Source: Homarus americanus
Lineage: Eukaryota > Arthropoda > Malacostraca > Decapoda > Nephropidae
Direction: 5' to 3'
Length of the DNA stretch: 64,000 bases
Assembly (NCBI RefSeq): GCF_018991925.1
Contig: NW_024753828.1
Span: 1,588,414 to 1,652,413, forward strand
Below are positions 46,873 through 58,458 of this stretch, piece after piece; the stretch's first letter is position 1, and every line of letters begins with the position of its first letter. The notes under the pieces were generated by a model. The model was not told the DNA's origin. It saw only the letters and a program-made list of their open reading frames with translations, and ran no database searches. A program made the translations under genes and the position numbers.

Positions 46873-47080
46873 ACAATATCTGCCAGAGAGTGTTGTGACG
46901 GCACCGAGTGTGAGCTTTTTCAAGGTCAGACTCGATAAGCACTGGAGCAGGTTCAAATACATTCAGGAACCAGTGCGTGCCCAGTACTTGCCAACAGTGC
47001 GTAACAGAGATGTGACCAAATCGACCAAGCCATTAACGAGCCTATCAGTGGTGAATATGATAAAAGTAAAAGTAAAAAGT
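46873..47080 (+). mobile_element. CR1-group LINE 3' fragment
   Basis: LPESVVTAPSVSFFKVRLDK, HWSRFKYIQEPVRAQYLPTV and a following A-rich end match the 3' end of the LINE at 48690-50170. The terminal repeat GTGGTGAATATGATAAAAGT corresponds to the tail unit of that copy. Confidence 0.82.
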
Positions 47081-47099
47081 ATATTGGGCAAATATTAAG

Positions 47100-48230
47100 T
47101 TTCATGGCGCCGTTTTCAAATGGAAATAACCCTTAATAATTAATACTGTTTGAACTTGCTTGCGACATTCGATTTCATGCATTGTTGTTCAAGTGGAGGT
47201 AAAGGATAATAGTTGGATTTGGTGTTGTAAGCAATTACCCTGTAATGACCACGGTCGTACATGTTAGTTAACGTAAAATCAGACGATTCATATTACACTC
47301 AATACCCCATAAAACATGTAGCTATGCCTTTATTGTTGAGTCACCCATCTGAAGCACGCGTACTCTCCCCATTTTAGGATGCCTGAGGCCTCCGTTTTCT
47401 CTTAAGCATGTGCATTAGAGACTCTGATATTTGTTAATACCTCCTGTAATTTTTTTTATCATATATAAGTTGCCAACTAATACTGAAGTTCGATCATTTT
47501 GATTCCCAATCATCAGAGATTCTGATGTTTGTATCGAAATTATTGTCAATTGTATATTTTAGAAAGTAATTAATCTCCTGAAAAGAATATGTCAGTCTTC
47601 TTGTCGTGTTCATAATGACATGGCTGGTCTGTTAAAACCTAATAATTCATAATACGCTCCACGCCCACAAAACCTGTAAAGCTTCTGAGTGACCCAGTTG
47701 AACCATTCGTTCTCTTACCACTTCAGGAAATCTGAGTCCTTCGTTTTCTATGTCACATTACCGGAGAGACTCAGGTATTCCTAAATTCTGCACAGGGTGT
47801 TCATGCATTTGAATTGGTAAGAGAACACCATTGCTTTGCGTTAACTTAGAGATGTCCGATTGCAGATGAACGTTCAAGATCCGTTGTGACTGATGTTGAA
47901 AGCTTCAATTGTTTTTACTGTTAGCGTAATTGTCAATATAAGTCAGGGTAGAATCGGTATTGAGAATGAGATATCATTGACGTCGGCCCTAGAGATGCCA
48001 GTAATTGTTGACCGAGGCTGAAGTCACCTCTTTTTCACATATGAATATCAGAAAATCTAATGTTCAAGGTGACTGCCAATTCACATATTCCCTCTGCAGC
48101 AGGAATAAACGCGAACATGTAGGCTGGACATACGTGTAGGTGTAGATATGACGACTTACACCGTGACAGTACCTGAGGATCCTCTATTGCCAATAAAGAA
48201 TAATCTTCATCTATTGTCATGGTCACGTTG
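47100..48230 (-). pseudogene. Possible env-like relic (weak)
   Basis: A reverse frame (48226-48035) reads TIDEDYSLLAIEDPQVLSRC, and CPAYMFAFIPAAEGICELAV. Further islands in other frames include KTIEAFNISHNGS near 47900 and VIAYNTKSNYYPLPPLEQQC near 47230. The order (N-S-linked, Cys-spaced, then a PLPP stretch) reminds me of envelope-like ORFs carried by some arthropod LTR elements. Stops and frameshifts are numerous. No LTRs were found around it. I give the label with low confidence and see no working gene. Confidence 0.25.
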
Positions 48231-48454
48231 ACTGCTAGTCTGTTTTAACTAATGATTCTTATTAAACTCCACGACCGGAAAACATGAGTGGATTAGCAAC
48301 CCCTGAGCAGAAGACGTGTTTTCCCCATAGACGCTTACACTTGTCCCGCCTTTGTGAAGATGACAGTTGTCGGTCAGTTGTTATTCCACTTTCTCCTGGG
48401 AAGCTCAATCTTGAATTTATCTGTGTAAATCAACTCAAGTAATTCGCCAGACCT

Positions 48455-50475
48455 TTGTCAACTGAGGGTCATCCTTGAATGAGTAACAGTTAGAGTTGTT
48501 TGTAATTACTGTCATTGCGTGAGTAGCGATCACTGGCAACTCAAGGGATGAGGCAGAGCGAGAGTCCCATGACGCCATGCTCTCCCGTTTCTCCAGGTAT
48601 GTTTATGTGTAGCCATTCAGTTTGATTCAGTCGATTGTAGTGAATATCAGTGTTCATCAGTGTTCAAGCTTCAACAGTTGAATTGTCATTCACCCACGAA
48701 CAACTATAGACCGGTGAGCCTGACCAGCATAATATGTAAAGTACTTGAGAGTATTATCAGAGATGCAGCGATGGAACATCTACTACGAAACAACCTTGTA
48801 AAAGATTGCCAACACGATTTTATGCCGGGGCGCTCTTGCTTGACACAATTGCTCAAGGTATTGGATATTTGGACCCATATTCTAGAACGGGGTGGTAATA
48901 TCGACAACATTTACCTAGATTTTGCCAAGTCTTTCGACAGTGTACCCCACGAAAGGCTGAAAATCAAACTGGAAGGGTACGGAATTCGGGGAAATGTCCT
49001 AGCGTGGATAGAAGACTTTCTACATGACCGCAAGCAATGTGTGGTGATTAATGGCACGAAATCGTCATCTGTACCTGTAACAAGTGGGGTACCGCAGGGT
49101 AGTGTATTGGGCCCGCTGTTGTTTGTTTGTTTCATAAATGATATGCCTGACGTTGTACACTCCTCCATACAAATGTTTGCCGATGACGCCAAGTTATTTC
49201 GGGAAATTAAGAACCAAGCGGACTGTGAAGAGCTGCAGAAGGACCTCTGTGGGCTCCAGGAATGGTCGAAGGAATGGCTGCTGAGATTCAATGTCACGAA
49301 GTGTAAGAGGATGCACCTGGGGCGTACCAACGGTAAGGAGGCGTACCATATGTCCCAACGGGATGAAGAAAATGTACTAGTTGAGACTGTGTGTGAGAAG
49401 GACCTAGGTGTGTATGTTGACAATGAGCTGAAGTTCTCGGGCCATTGTGAGAAGAAGGTAAATCAGGCAAATAAATTATTGGGTCTTATAAGAAGGTCGT
49501 TCAGATATCTAGACGGTCCGTCCCTCGTGACGATCTTCAGGAGTGAAGTGCTTCCCCATCTGGAGTACTGTCACCCCATCTGGTCCCCGAGATATGCTAG
49601 GGACTGTCAGTTGGTTGAAAATGTTCAAAGGAGGGCCACCAAACTGGTGCCTGCACTTTGGCACCTCAGCTACCCTGAGAGATTGGAGCGCCTGAACTTG
49701 CCTAGCTTATACTACAGACGGGCAAGGGGGGACCTAGTTGAGGTTTATAAGCATCTCAGGGGGCACTACTCAGTTGAGTGTCCTTACTTGGAGCTGGCGG
49801 ACGCTCGCCCCACAAGGGGTCACAGCTCAAGATTGAAGAAGCCGCAAGTCCAGAAAACCGTGAGGGCAAACTTTTTCGGAGTGAGGGTTGTAAACTCTTG
49901 GAACAATCTACCAGAGAGTGTTGTGACGGCACCGAGTGTGAGCTCTTTCAAGAGAAGACTTGACCAACACTGGAGCGGGTTCAGGTACATTCAGGAGCCG
50001 GTGCATGCCCAGTATTTGCCAACAGTGCGTGACAGAGACGTGACCGATCGCCCGGGCTGCTAGCGAGCCGACCTTTTGGTGAAGAATATAAAGGAAAAGA
50101 GACGTGACCGATCGCCCAAGCGGCTAACAAGCCGATCAGTGGCGAAGAGGATAAAAAAAATAAAAAAATAAATATGTCTGTCGTTTCTAGACAAGAGATT
50201 TGTTTGTGTTGTTCATGCTTCCCAGTCCGTCCCCCTGACACCATGCTCTCCCGTTTCTCCAGATCCAATTGTGACTCTTGGATCACTCAACAACTGCCCG
50301 GGATGTAGTAGATACTCAGCAGGGAACAATATATGAAACGATGGCGCCGATGCTGCCTGATTAATATGCTCCACTGCCTCTTGGTGCCAGACCCCAGACT
50401 CGCCATGTGTCTGGCTACCACCGACCACAACAACGGTCTTGGAGCCCCAGTGTTCTACTCTGGGATCCTCCCTGG
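48455..50475 (+). repeat. Dispersed repeat with intron-like module, copy 2
   Basis: Forward-strand counterpart of 31740-32245. The outer block begins near TTTGTCAACTGAGGGTCAT and ends in the direct repeat 48571-48596 (ending CCGTTTCTCCAG), followed by GTATGTTTATGTG. The second direct repeat is 50237-50262, followed by ATCCAATTGTGAC and a block to CAGTGTTCTACTCTGGGATC. A LINE (48690-50170) has inserted inside the module, stretching it from about 170 to about 1640 bases. Confidence 0.7.
48690..50170 (+). mobile_element. CR1-group LINE, 5'-truncated, RT open
   Basis: The element starts within the RT at NNYRPVSLTSIICKVLESII. The frame (48660-50063) is open through the palm: NIYLDFAKSFDSVPHERLKI (first catalytic Asp), SGVPQGSVLGPLLFVCFIND, and QMFADDAKLFREI (FADD pair). 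Then come the connector CEKDLGVYVDNELKFSGHCE and the C-terminal block FFGVRVVNSWNNLPESVVTA. About 450 residues are intact without stops, but the endonuclease and RT fingers are missing, so it is 5'-truncated. The RT would copy element RNA at a nicked target. The 3' end carries two tandem copies of a 64-base unit beginning GAGACGTGACCGATCGCCC and ends in AAATAAAAAAATAAA. Confidence 0.88.
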
Positions 50476-50477
50476 AA

Positions 50478-50502
50478 ATATATATATATATATATATATA
50501 TA
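50478..50502. repeat. Short (TA)n microsatellite
   Basis: About 12 TA units at the right edge of the dispersed repeat. Confidence 0.9.
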
Positions 50503-51839
50503 TGTTGGGGATAATTAGTTGGAAATAATTATCCCATGTTGGGTAGTGGACCCATGTATCTGCTGGTTTCAGTATTAACGAGTATGTTGAGTAAAGTCTT
50601 GTAACTGTACTGTAATGCCACGTACCACCAGTAGGTGTGAGAAGTACAGTAATGTACAAGGAGTGCCATGTACTATGTATTGTGAGTAGGGCCAAGGAAC
50701 TGGTCCTGCTATGTATGTAATGTAACACCAGTAACGTTGTGTGCAGCAAGAGTGTAAGATCTGAGTAATTACTGTTGAGTAAAGAAATAAGAAAATAAGT
50801 AATGAAGAAAATAAGTAAAGAAGAAAGTACTGAGTCTGCAATAAATCCAGGAGTTGAGCCTGGTAGTTATATGTGACTAATATCTTTTTTCCCTTTGATT
50901 TCATAATAATAAACTTGTTCTTAGAGTATTTTAGGTGTATTCGTTTCTCCCACAGTATTTTATCTTTATTTCCGTCCAAGTGACTTGATACCAGAATTAC
51001 CATACCCATGTGCCTAGACCCTCGACCATGCTACCAAAAGAATGACCATGCTACCAAAATACTGTCCATGCTACCAAAAGAATATGTGACGGAACTGAGT
51101 AAGAGTAAGAAAAAGAACAAGAGAACTAAGTAAGATAAGGGTGGTGTAGGTGTTGGAAAACATACTTACTATTAGGAGAAGGTTCAAGACAAGACTTGAC
51201 CAACACTGGTAACTGCGTGAACACCCCACTTTAGTGTTCTTATATATAAGTGCACTCAAGACACTTATCTGGAGAGAATTCACATTACATTCTCTCCCAA
51301 AACTAAGTACAGTACCTGTGTAAATAACTACTTTAGAAATAAATTAAGCCCAGAACAAGTGTTTACGTCAACCCTGCCACTTAGGAGTAACAGAACTTAC
51401 ATGGATATTATGTATTATTGTGAAATTTGTGGCCCGGACGGTGGATAGGGCGTGGAGGAAGTGGCGATCACGTGGCAGCCGCGGTAGTAGCTGGAGTAGG
51501 TGACCAGAGTTGACAGTAGAATAGTGAAGGACTGGGGAATCAGCCCACGAGCCCCAGGAACCTCAAATGAGTACACAACCAGAGTTGGAATCGAACAGCT
51601 GGGGAAGTGCAGCTGTGGTGCGACGAGGCAGCAGGGACCTTCTCACCTCCGTTTACCCCTCTAGTGGGGCAGGGAACAAGCAAACGAGCGGCGGACAACC
51701 ATCCTGCTCGTTACAGCCCTTACAACACGTTTGGTGCTAAGAAAAGAGATGGTTATAACAAATGGAGTGACGTAGAAAAGGCTGCACTGGCAACTAAGAG
51801 TAAACTGACTGTTTCAGTGGGACGTGTGAGAAGGACATA
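50503..51839. other. Unannotated interval
   Basis: No recognisable gene. A triplicated CCATGCTACCAAAA(A/G) motif occurs at 51026-51080. The stretch 51420-51840 is GC-richer, with a 77-codon frame (51607-51840) of charged character and no motif. It may be the leader or gag part of the Gypsy relic that follows. Confidence 0.35.
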
Positions 51840-51844
51840 AAGTG

Positions 51845-52006
51845 AGTGTACTTAGAGACCAATGTTGCACCACTGTTTTGGTTAAGGATTATCTTGAAGG
51901 AGTCACAGTTCACTGGAAAATTGGTTCAATTGAAAATGGTTAATGGTATGGTGTTCAGTTATCCCCAAGCAATGATCAATGTTGATACGCCGTTCTTTGT
52001 TGGTGA
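51845..52006 (+). pseudogene. Gypsy protease-region relic
   Basis: Reads GKLVQLKMVNGMVFSYPQAM then INVDTPFFVGEH. A V-D-T/S-P-(F/Y)-(F/L)-x-G segment follows the protease substrate-binding part in many arthropod Gypsy pol proteins and normally leads to a YDLxIGN motif. Here the frame is cut at 52007 by the tail of a reversed CR1 element. No LTR was located. Confidence 0.45.
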
Positions 52007-52797
52007 ACATAAGAACATAAGAACATAAGAAAATAAGGAGTCTGCAATAGGCCGGTTGGCCTGTGCATGGCAGCTCCTGTCGAGAGTTACTACCACTCTC
52101 TATCATCCATGAATCTGTCTAGCCTCCTTTTGAAACTTTCCAGAGTTCCCGCACTTACTACAAAGTTGCTAAGCTTGTTCCACTCGTCCACCACCCTATT
52201 TGTGAACCAGTTTCTTCCTATCTCCCTCCTAAACCTAAACTTATCCAACTTGAATCCGTTGCTCCGAGTCCTATCCTGCTCGGATATTATAAGAACTTTA
52301 TCTATATCCCCTTTATTGATTCCTTTCACCCACTTAAATACTTCTATCATATCTCCCCGCACTCTTCGTCTTTCTAGGGAATGCAAGTTAAGTTTCTTTA
52401 ACCTATCCTGATATGGAAGGTTTCTAAGTCCCTGAATCATTTTTGTCATTCTTCGCTGCACCGACTCTAGTGAATTTATATCCATTCTATAATAGGGGCA
52501 CCAGAACTGAACCGCATAATCGAGGTGCGGCCTAACTAGCGCAAGATATAGTTGCAATAAGACCTCTGCACTCTTGTTACTTACACTTCTAGATATAAAA
52601 CCCAATACTCTGTTTGCCTTATTTCGAACATTAACGCACTGTTTTCTAGGCCGTAGGTCCGGGCTTACAAGTACCCCTAGGTCTCTTTCACAAGTCGACT
52701 TCTCTAGGTTGATGTTGTTCAGGCTGTATACATTATAAGTATTTGTTCTTCCAATATTAAGTACGCTGCACTTGCTGGTGTTGAATTTCATTTGCCG
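52007..52797 (-). mobile_element. CR1-type LINE 3' fragment, reverse
   Basis: The octamer tail reads GAACATAAGAACATAAGAAC at 52007-52030 on the forward strand, the complement of the TTCTTATG tail. The 233-codon reverse frame (52791-52090) is open: MKFNTSKCSVLNIGRTNTYN, CERDLGVLVSPDLRPRKQCV, LALVRPHLDYAVQFWCPYYR and NRVVDEWNKLSNFVVSAGTL. This is the most intact copy of this subfamily in the window but it starts after the RT catalytic motifs. Its 5' edge abuts a Jockey-like ORF1. Confidence 0.9.
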
Positions 52798-53773
52798 GGG
52801 ATAAGGGGCACACCTTTAGAGAGTGCAAAAACAAAGATACCCCCAAATGCCTAAACTGCGAAGGAGATCATAGAACACTGGCTACTCGCTGCCCCATACG
52901 AAAAGCAATAGTCAACCAATAGAAGGAGAAGGAGAGGGAGAAGACACAGGAACAGCAAAACAAGACATAATCAGTTGTGACAAAATTAACCAGAGAAACG
53001 ACAAAGATCCTCGAAAAAGTCGCCACACCACCCCCCACAAAGCAACCTATTTTGCTTCAGCTTGGAAATAATCTTTCCGTAAAAATAATGACCTCCATAA
53101 TCCACGCCCATATCATGAATATAGCCAGACCTGGAGCTTTTGCCAAGGCAGCAAGGGACATGTTCGCTGCCAACAACCTGCCAGACATGGAATTCCCAAA
53201 CGATGTGCCTTCTACTGAAATTTTCAACTTAATTTACAAATCAGAGAGCATTGCAACTCAAGTACCACCAACTCACGAACCATCAACTCAAGAACAGACT
53301 ACCTCAGACATACAACCCGAGCCAGCAAGCGAGGAAGAATCGATGGAAGACGCAAGCGAAGATGAAACCACCACAATAACAGAACAAGCCGCCAGAGTCA
53401 ACACCCCAAAAAAGAATCAAGCAGGAACTATGGCACCACCTGCTCCCAGAGAGACCACGGAGAACAAAGACCTAGGGCATGAAACTGGTATTCGATTTTA
53501 CTCCACTACAGCTCCCCCCAGAGTCTCAACAGAAAGACTATTGGCAGAAATAAGGCAAGGCAAGATTAAATACACATACTCAGACAAAGACCTAAATGAC
53601 ACACATATTGAAACACTAATCAAGAAAGGAAGAATACTTACAAGACACAACAGAATAGAGAGAGTTGATCAGACAACATATAAAAAGATCCGCCTGGGCC
53701 TGGACAGGGGGGTGTCAGGGGAGCACCGGTCAGTAAAAATGGCGCAAACCAGCTCCAGGCACCAGCCTTCATA
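52798..53773 (+). pseudogene. Jockey-like LINE ORF1, 5'-truncated
   Basis: Begins inside a zinc-knuckle region: GDKGHTFRECKNKDTPKCLN, CEGDHRTLATRCPIRKAIV, then a stop at about 52920. The next open frame (52977-53774, 265 codons) has LQLGNNLSVKIMTSIIHAHI and an acidic, Gln/Thr-rich middle with EEESMEDASEDETTTITEQA. It ends NRIERVDQTTYKKIRLGLDR. CCHC knuckles followed by a hydrophilic tail are standard for ORF1 of I/Jockey elements, an RNA-binding Gag-like protein. The N-terminal part has been lost at the junction with the CR1 fragment. Confidence 0.75.
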
Positions 53774-54690
53774 ATAAATAAGCTTAAAATAATCCAACAT
53801 AATGTCTTAGTATGGATCCCACAGAGAGCAAGCGAATTATATAACACATACCGTAACATAGACCCAGATATTATCCTCATAAATTCGCATGGTAAGAAAA
53901 ACTCAGAAAAAATAAAACTATTTAACTACACAGTCTACCAAAAAAACAATCAAGACACACAACATGATGGAATTGCCATAGCCATCAAACGAAACATACA
54001 ACACAAGATACACGACTCATTTCAAGAAAACTTTCTGGCGATCGAAATTAACTGCCCAACATGACCTATTATAATCGGCACCTGTTACCTCCCTCCGAGA
54101 AGACCCATATTCCCACTAGCAGACATGCTCAAACTCCTGAGAAGAAACATACCATCATATTTCTTGGGTGATTTAAATGCACGACATCGCGTCTTGGGGC
54201 ACCAGGATAACAACGCCGTGGGCTAGATTTTAAACACATTACTGAGTCACGGCAACTCAATACACCTTGGCCCGGAATTCCCCACATACATCAGAGCAGG
54301 TCAAATCGGACATCCAGACATAGTACTAACAAACCAGCATCACCATCTTAACCTGCAAATGGAACCCGGCCCAATAACCACCAGTGACCATCTCCCTATC
54401 GTAGCCACACTCTCCACGTCGCCAATACAGATCCCTGCCAGGATGAGATACAGCTACAGCCGATCCAACTGGGAGGAATTCCAAAAGGAGTTAAGCAACC
54501 ACTAAATAACCCAACTAAACAACAAACACACCTCCCAAATAGACAGCACACTGGAGATATGGTACGAAAACGTGATCCAAGCAATGGAACACCACATACC
54601 CACGACCACTCACCCACCGTACATTACCACACCCCCAATACTCACATCAATCAAGAATTCTACAGACACAATTCAGTAATTTATTCAAAT
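53774..54690 (+). pseudogene. Jockey-like LINE endonuclease region of ORF2
   Basis: Frame starting INKLKIIQHNVLVWIPQRAS near 53776 and reading NIDPDIILINSHGKKNSEKI, NTQHDGIAIAIKRN-like sequence near 53958, PSYFLGDLNARHRVLGH near 54150 (GDxNA block), and GPITTSDHLPIVATLS near 54370 (SDH block). These are APE-type endonuclease landmarks that nick target DNA. Stops interrupt at about 54063, 54222, 54504 and 54678. The order EN then RT with the preceding CCHC ORF1 places it in the Jockey/I group. Confidence 0.82.
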
Positions 54691-56478
54691 TAATCATAGA
54701 ACAAGGATGGACGCCAGAATACAGAATACAATATTACACCATACACGAACAACTAAGAAACATGTCCAAAGAAGCATACGTGAATAACTGGGAGAAATTA
54801 ATAACAGACACAGAAGCAATTTACCACAACCCGAAAGAATTCTGGCTAAAAATTAAACACCTAATGGGAATCTCCAGCAACGAATCAAACTACATTTTAA
54901 ACAGCAAACAAATCAAATTAACTGAACCCAAAGAACAAGAACCTGAATTCAGGAAATATTGGAGCAAAATTTTTCAAATAAGCCAGGAAGACAACCTGAA
55001 CTTCTGTATGAACACCGAGCAACAAGTAACCAATCACATGACACACACAACCCACATCTGGCAACCAAGTCCCAGCATAGACATAAACGCTCTTGACGAT
55101 TTTTCCCCACTGATCAAACCAATCACCGCAGAGGAAATTCACAAAACAATAATCAGTTTCAAGAACAAGGCCCCGGGCATCAGTAAAATAAACAAACCCA
55201 TACTCCAGCATCTACCAATCAACATGATACTCCAACTCAGAAACATTTTTAATGCAACACTTGCCTCTGGTTACTTCCCAAGGAAATTTAAAACAGCAAG
55301 CATCAGACTTATACCAAAACAAGGTAAATCTCCAATCCAAGTATCAAATTACAGACCAATCTCTCTTCTAGAAACACCGGGAAAAGTCCTAGAAAAAATA
55401 ATTAACCACCGACTGAGAACACACCTCGAATTTGAAGAGAAGTACAACCCCAGACAGCACGGATTTAGAAAACATAGAGGAACCCATAAAGCCTTAGCCC
55501 TAATTTACGAAAACATAGCAAACGCAATGCACAACAGGGAGCAATGTAACGTAGTATTAAGGGACGTAGCAAAAGCATTCGACAAGGTCTGGCACCTAGG
55601 GCTCAAATACAAAATTTCCACCCAAGAACTTCCCAACAACTTTACTTCCTTTCTTTGTAACTTCCTCGACAATAGAGAGGCCAAAATTATCATTGGTAAC
55701 CACATAGGCCCAAGCATCAAGTTATACAGCGGAGTACCACAGGGAAGTAACCTCTCGCCCACACTCTACACAATATATACGGCGGACATGCCACCTCCTA
55801 CACACGGAGAATACGTAGCTTATGCTGATGACGTCACCCAAATCATCCGACATCCAGGCAAGGGCAAACAGATGATGGCACGGAAAACAGCCCACGCCAT
55901 CGAGCAAATCAACGAACATGAAAAAAAGTGGAAAATTCAAACCAATACACAGAAACTAATGATAATACACATTGCCAAAATAAACCCAGCACCAATCACA
56001 GTCAACAACGTACCTATACAATACTCCAACGAAGGCAAAATTCTGGGACTCACAATAACAAGAACAGGCATAGCAAAACACGTAACACAACGCAAACAGA
56101 TTGCCCAATCACAACTCACGAAACTACGAAGATTTAGCAAAATGGACACCAAAATTCAACTACATCTATACAAAGCACTTGTCCGCCCTCACCTAGAATA
56201 TCCACCAATACCACTCAACACGATCAGCAAATCCAGCATCAAAGCAACTTCCACCATACACCACCAAAATACAAGAACTTCACGAATTATACAATATCGA
56301 ACCACTGAACATACGTACACACAGCCAAGCACAGAGAATATGGAGCAAACTTGAAGAGATGGAGGACCCATTATTCTCCCAGTTAAAAGAAGAAGGAACT
56401 ACTAAAACACACAGCTGGTGGCCCAAGAGCCTCCACGCTGACATAGTAGAACAAGACCCACTTTACACATATATGTGA
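54691..56478 (+). CDS. Jockey-like reverse transcriptase, mostly open
   Basis: A 530-codon open frame spans 54762-56354. RT motifs in order: KTIISFKNKAPGISKINKPI, FKTASIRLIPKQGKSP, VSNYRPISLLETPGKVLEKI, HGFRKHRGTHKALALIYENI, NVVLRDVAKAFDKVWHLGLK (first Asp), LYSGVPQGSNLSPTLYTIYT and GEYVAYADDVTQII (YADD). The GILGLT-type thumb entry reads GKILGLTITRTGIAKHV. Near 56230-56300 the frame shifts. The true C-terminus continues in another frame as SQAQRIWSKLEEMEDPLFSQ to TGA at 56476-56478, ending in WWPKSLHADIVEQDPLYTY. All palm aspartates are present, so the enzyme core is intact, but upstream stops prevent full ORF2. Confidence 0.88.
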
Positions 56479-56764
56479 ACAAATAACACCACCATCTAAC
56501 AAACATAGAATAACACCCATTACAATAATGAATACCTAGCTAGCTTAGCTTCCCTCCCTCCCCTCCACCTCCCTCCCTTGAGCGGGCGGGCGTGTGCTGC
56601 GTGCGGCCACCACCCCAACATTTCAACTCGTCTCCGCTAGGTGGACAGCCCACCTGCTATCTACCCCTCCCACTTTTCTTCCCGTTTCTATGCTTTACTT
56701 CTCTCTCCTCTCCTTTCCCAGTGCAAAGTCATTTGCCACTTTACTTCATTATCATCATCATCAT
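56479..56764. other. 3' flank of Jockey-like LINE, pyrimidine-rich
   Basis: Contains CTTCCCTCCCTCCCCTCCAC and a short (ATC)n at 56748-56763. It replaces the U3 part that should precede the following 5' LTR. Confidence 0.5.
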
Positions 56765-57040
56765 GTGACAGCCCTTCTACCTACAGTCCCGCAACACGCA
56801 ACACCTCCTCTGAGCAAGCTCCTCACCAACCAGCTCTCTCTACTCCACGCTCCCGCACCAACAAGACCTCTCAACAAGCTCCTCATCCAACACCTCCTCT
56901 CAGCAAGCTCCTACCATGCAGCAACTTTCCAGCACCAAACTGCACTGTACATTCAATTTATTTATATACCGAAAACGAATTGTGAGTTTCCTTTCTCCAA
57001 CCCATCCTGAGTGCGAGACAACTTCACGAAACCACCACAA
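56765..57040 (+). repeat. 5' LTR, left part missing
   Basis: Starts at GTGACAGCCCTTCTACC and is collinear with 58617-58884. The start coincides with the place about 20 bases downstream of the TATATAAAG box in the full 3' LTR, so only the part expected in the transcript is present. Confidence 0.82.
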
Positions 57041-57041
57041 A

Positions 57042-57059
57042 TGGTGACCCTGGAGTGAC
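57042..57059 (+). promoter_or_regulatory. Primer-binding site
   Basis: TGGTGACCCTGGAGTGAC lies two bases after the LTR end CCACAA, starting with TGG as expected. Confidence 0.65.
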
Positions 57060-57072
57060 GCACTCACATAGG

Positions 57073-58458
57073 ATGGAGGAGAAAAGGATCACTCTCCCAG
57101 TCTTCAATCACGACATTGAAGACTGGCTTATCCACACTGAGGCAGCTCTCATCGGCTCTACAGATTCAGACAAACAAAAGTACGTCGCCCTGGTCTGTTC
57201 CCTGCCCACAGAAGTCGCCACGCAAGTCTCAGAGACCATCACCAACCCTCCAGCTGACAACAAATTCGCAGCTCTACATGATGCTCTCAAGAGGCGATAC
57301 CAGCGGCCTGACACCAGTCTCCTACAAGACCTATCCTGTCTCTCTCTCGGCAACTCCACGCCTGCACGTCTCTGGGACGAGATGTGGAGACTGAACTTCC
57401 GCCACACACACAGGCTTCCTGACACTATCCTGCACCAGCTTCACACTCAGAAGCTTCCTGCAGAAGTTCGTCTTGTCCTCTCAGTATTGGACTATTCTAC
57501 TACCTCGGTGACCTATGCAGCCACGGCGGACAGAGTATTCCACGAATACACTGTTGTGTACCATGCGTCCACGCACAACTCAGCGGCCAAACTTTCACTT
57601 TCCTCCGGTCTCGTCAACTAGATCAGCGCTCCCCAGACGACCAACACCTCACAAGACATGTAGGACCTGCTACTGTCCCTACACCACAGGTTGGACACCC
57701 TAGAGCAGCTCTGCTCCTCCAAGCCTGCAGCTGCTCCTGTTCCTGCCCCACGCACTGTGTCCTACCGTTCCCAACACCCCTGCCCTGCCTCAGACGCCGC
57801 CCCCAGCCCCCAGCACAGTGTATCTACCTCTTGTTGGTACCATCAACGTTTTGGTGCTAATGCTAGACGCTGTGAGGCTCCCTGCAACCACACGACGAAG
57901 CGACATCGACAGAGATTGGTAGACGCCATAACCTCCGACACTATCAAGCAGCACATCACACGCCTTACTTCTGACCTTGACCACGTCACTCCTGCTGCCC
58001 GTCACGACCTACTACAAACACTACGTCAGGCAGTTTCTGCATTCAAGGCTACTGCCCCACGCCAGCCTTCCCACCTCCCTGAACCCATTCATCCCACACC
58101 ACTATTGCCGCTTACAGCACCACCTCGCCCACAACTTTTCTGGGTACCCTCTTCTCATCCTCAGGTACCTACTGCTCCTGACGTGAACCCTGCTCCTGAT
58201 GAGGGTCCTGCATCCGGCCCTAATGATCCAGATACCCCACCCGGCACCCCTGCACCTGCCGCGAGAGAAGCACCACATTCCTCGCCAGTACAACCTTCTC
58301 TTATCCACAACCCTCCTTCTCCCTCAGATCTCGTGTCTCTAGACAGAGTTGTCTCCCGTAACGGCCGACTCATCCACACACCTGCCCGTTACATCTCACA
58401 TGTGGGATACAACCCTGCCGACAACAAGTCTCCTGCTGCGCCTGGAGGGGAGGGGGAG
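57073..58458 (+). pseudogene. Gag fused to pol C-terminal remnant (Gypsy)
   Basis: The frame from ATG 57073 reads MEEKRITLPVFNHDIEDWLI, DSDKQKYVALVCSLPTEVAT, FAALHDALKRRYQRPDTSLL and LHTQKLPAEVRLVLSVLDY, the helical Gag capsid region of Mag-like Gypsy elements. Stops interrupt at 57619-57621 and 57661-57663. The following frame (57691-58620) has the Gag end block CWYHQRFGANARRCEAPCN. Protease should begin within a few residues, but instead a Pro-rich, low-complexity region follows, ending with SRNGRLIHTPARYISHV, the SRxGRxxxxPxRY block that closes Gypsy pol. About 3 kb of pol is therefore deleted between the Cys block and this tail. This makes a gag-only derivative that could be mobilised only in trans. 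Confidence 0.8.
58441..58458 (+). promoter_or_regulatory. Polypurine tract
   Basis: GGAGGGGAGGGGGAG ends at the base before TATTGTAGTGG, where the 3' LTR begins. Confidence 0.75.
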
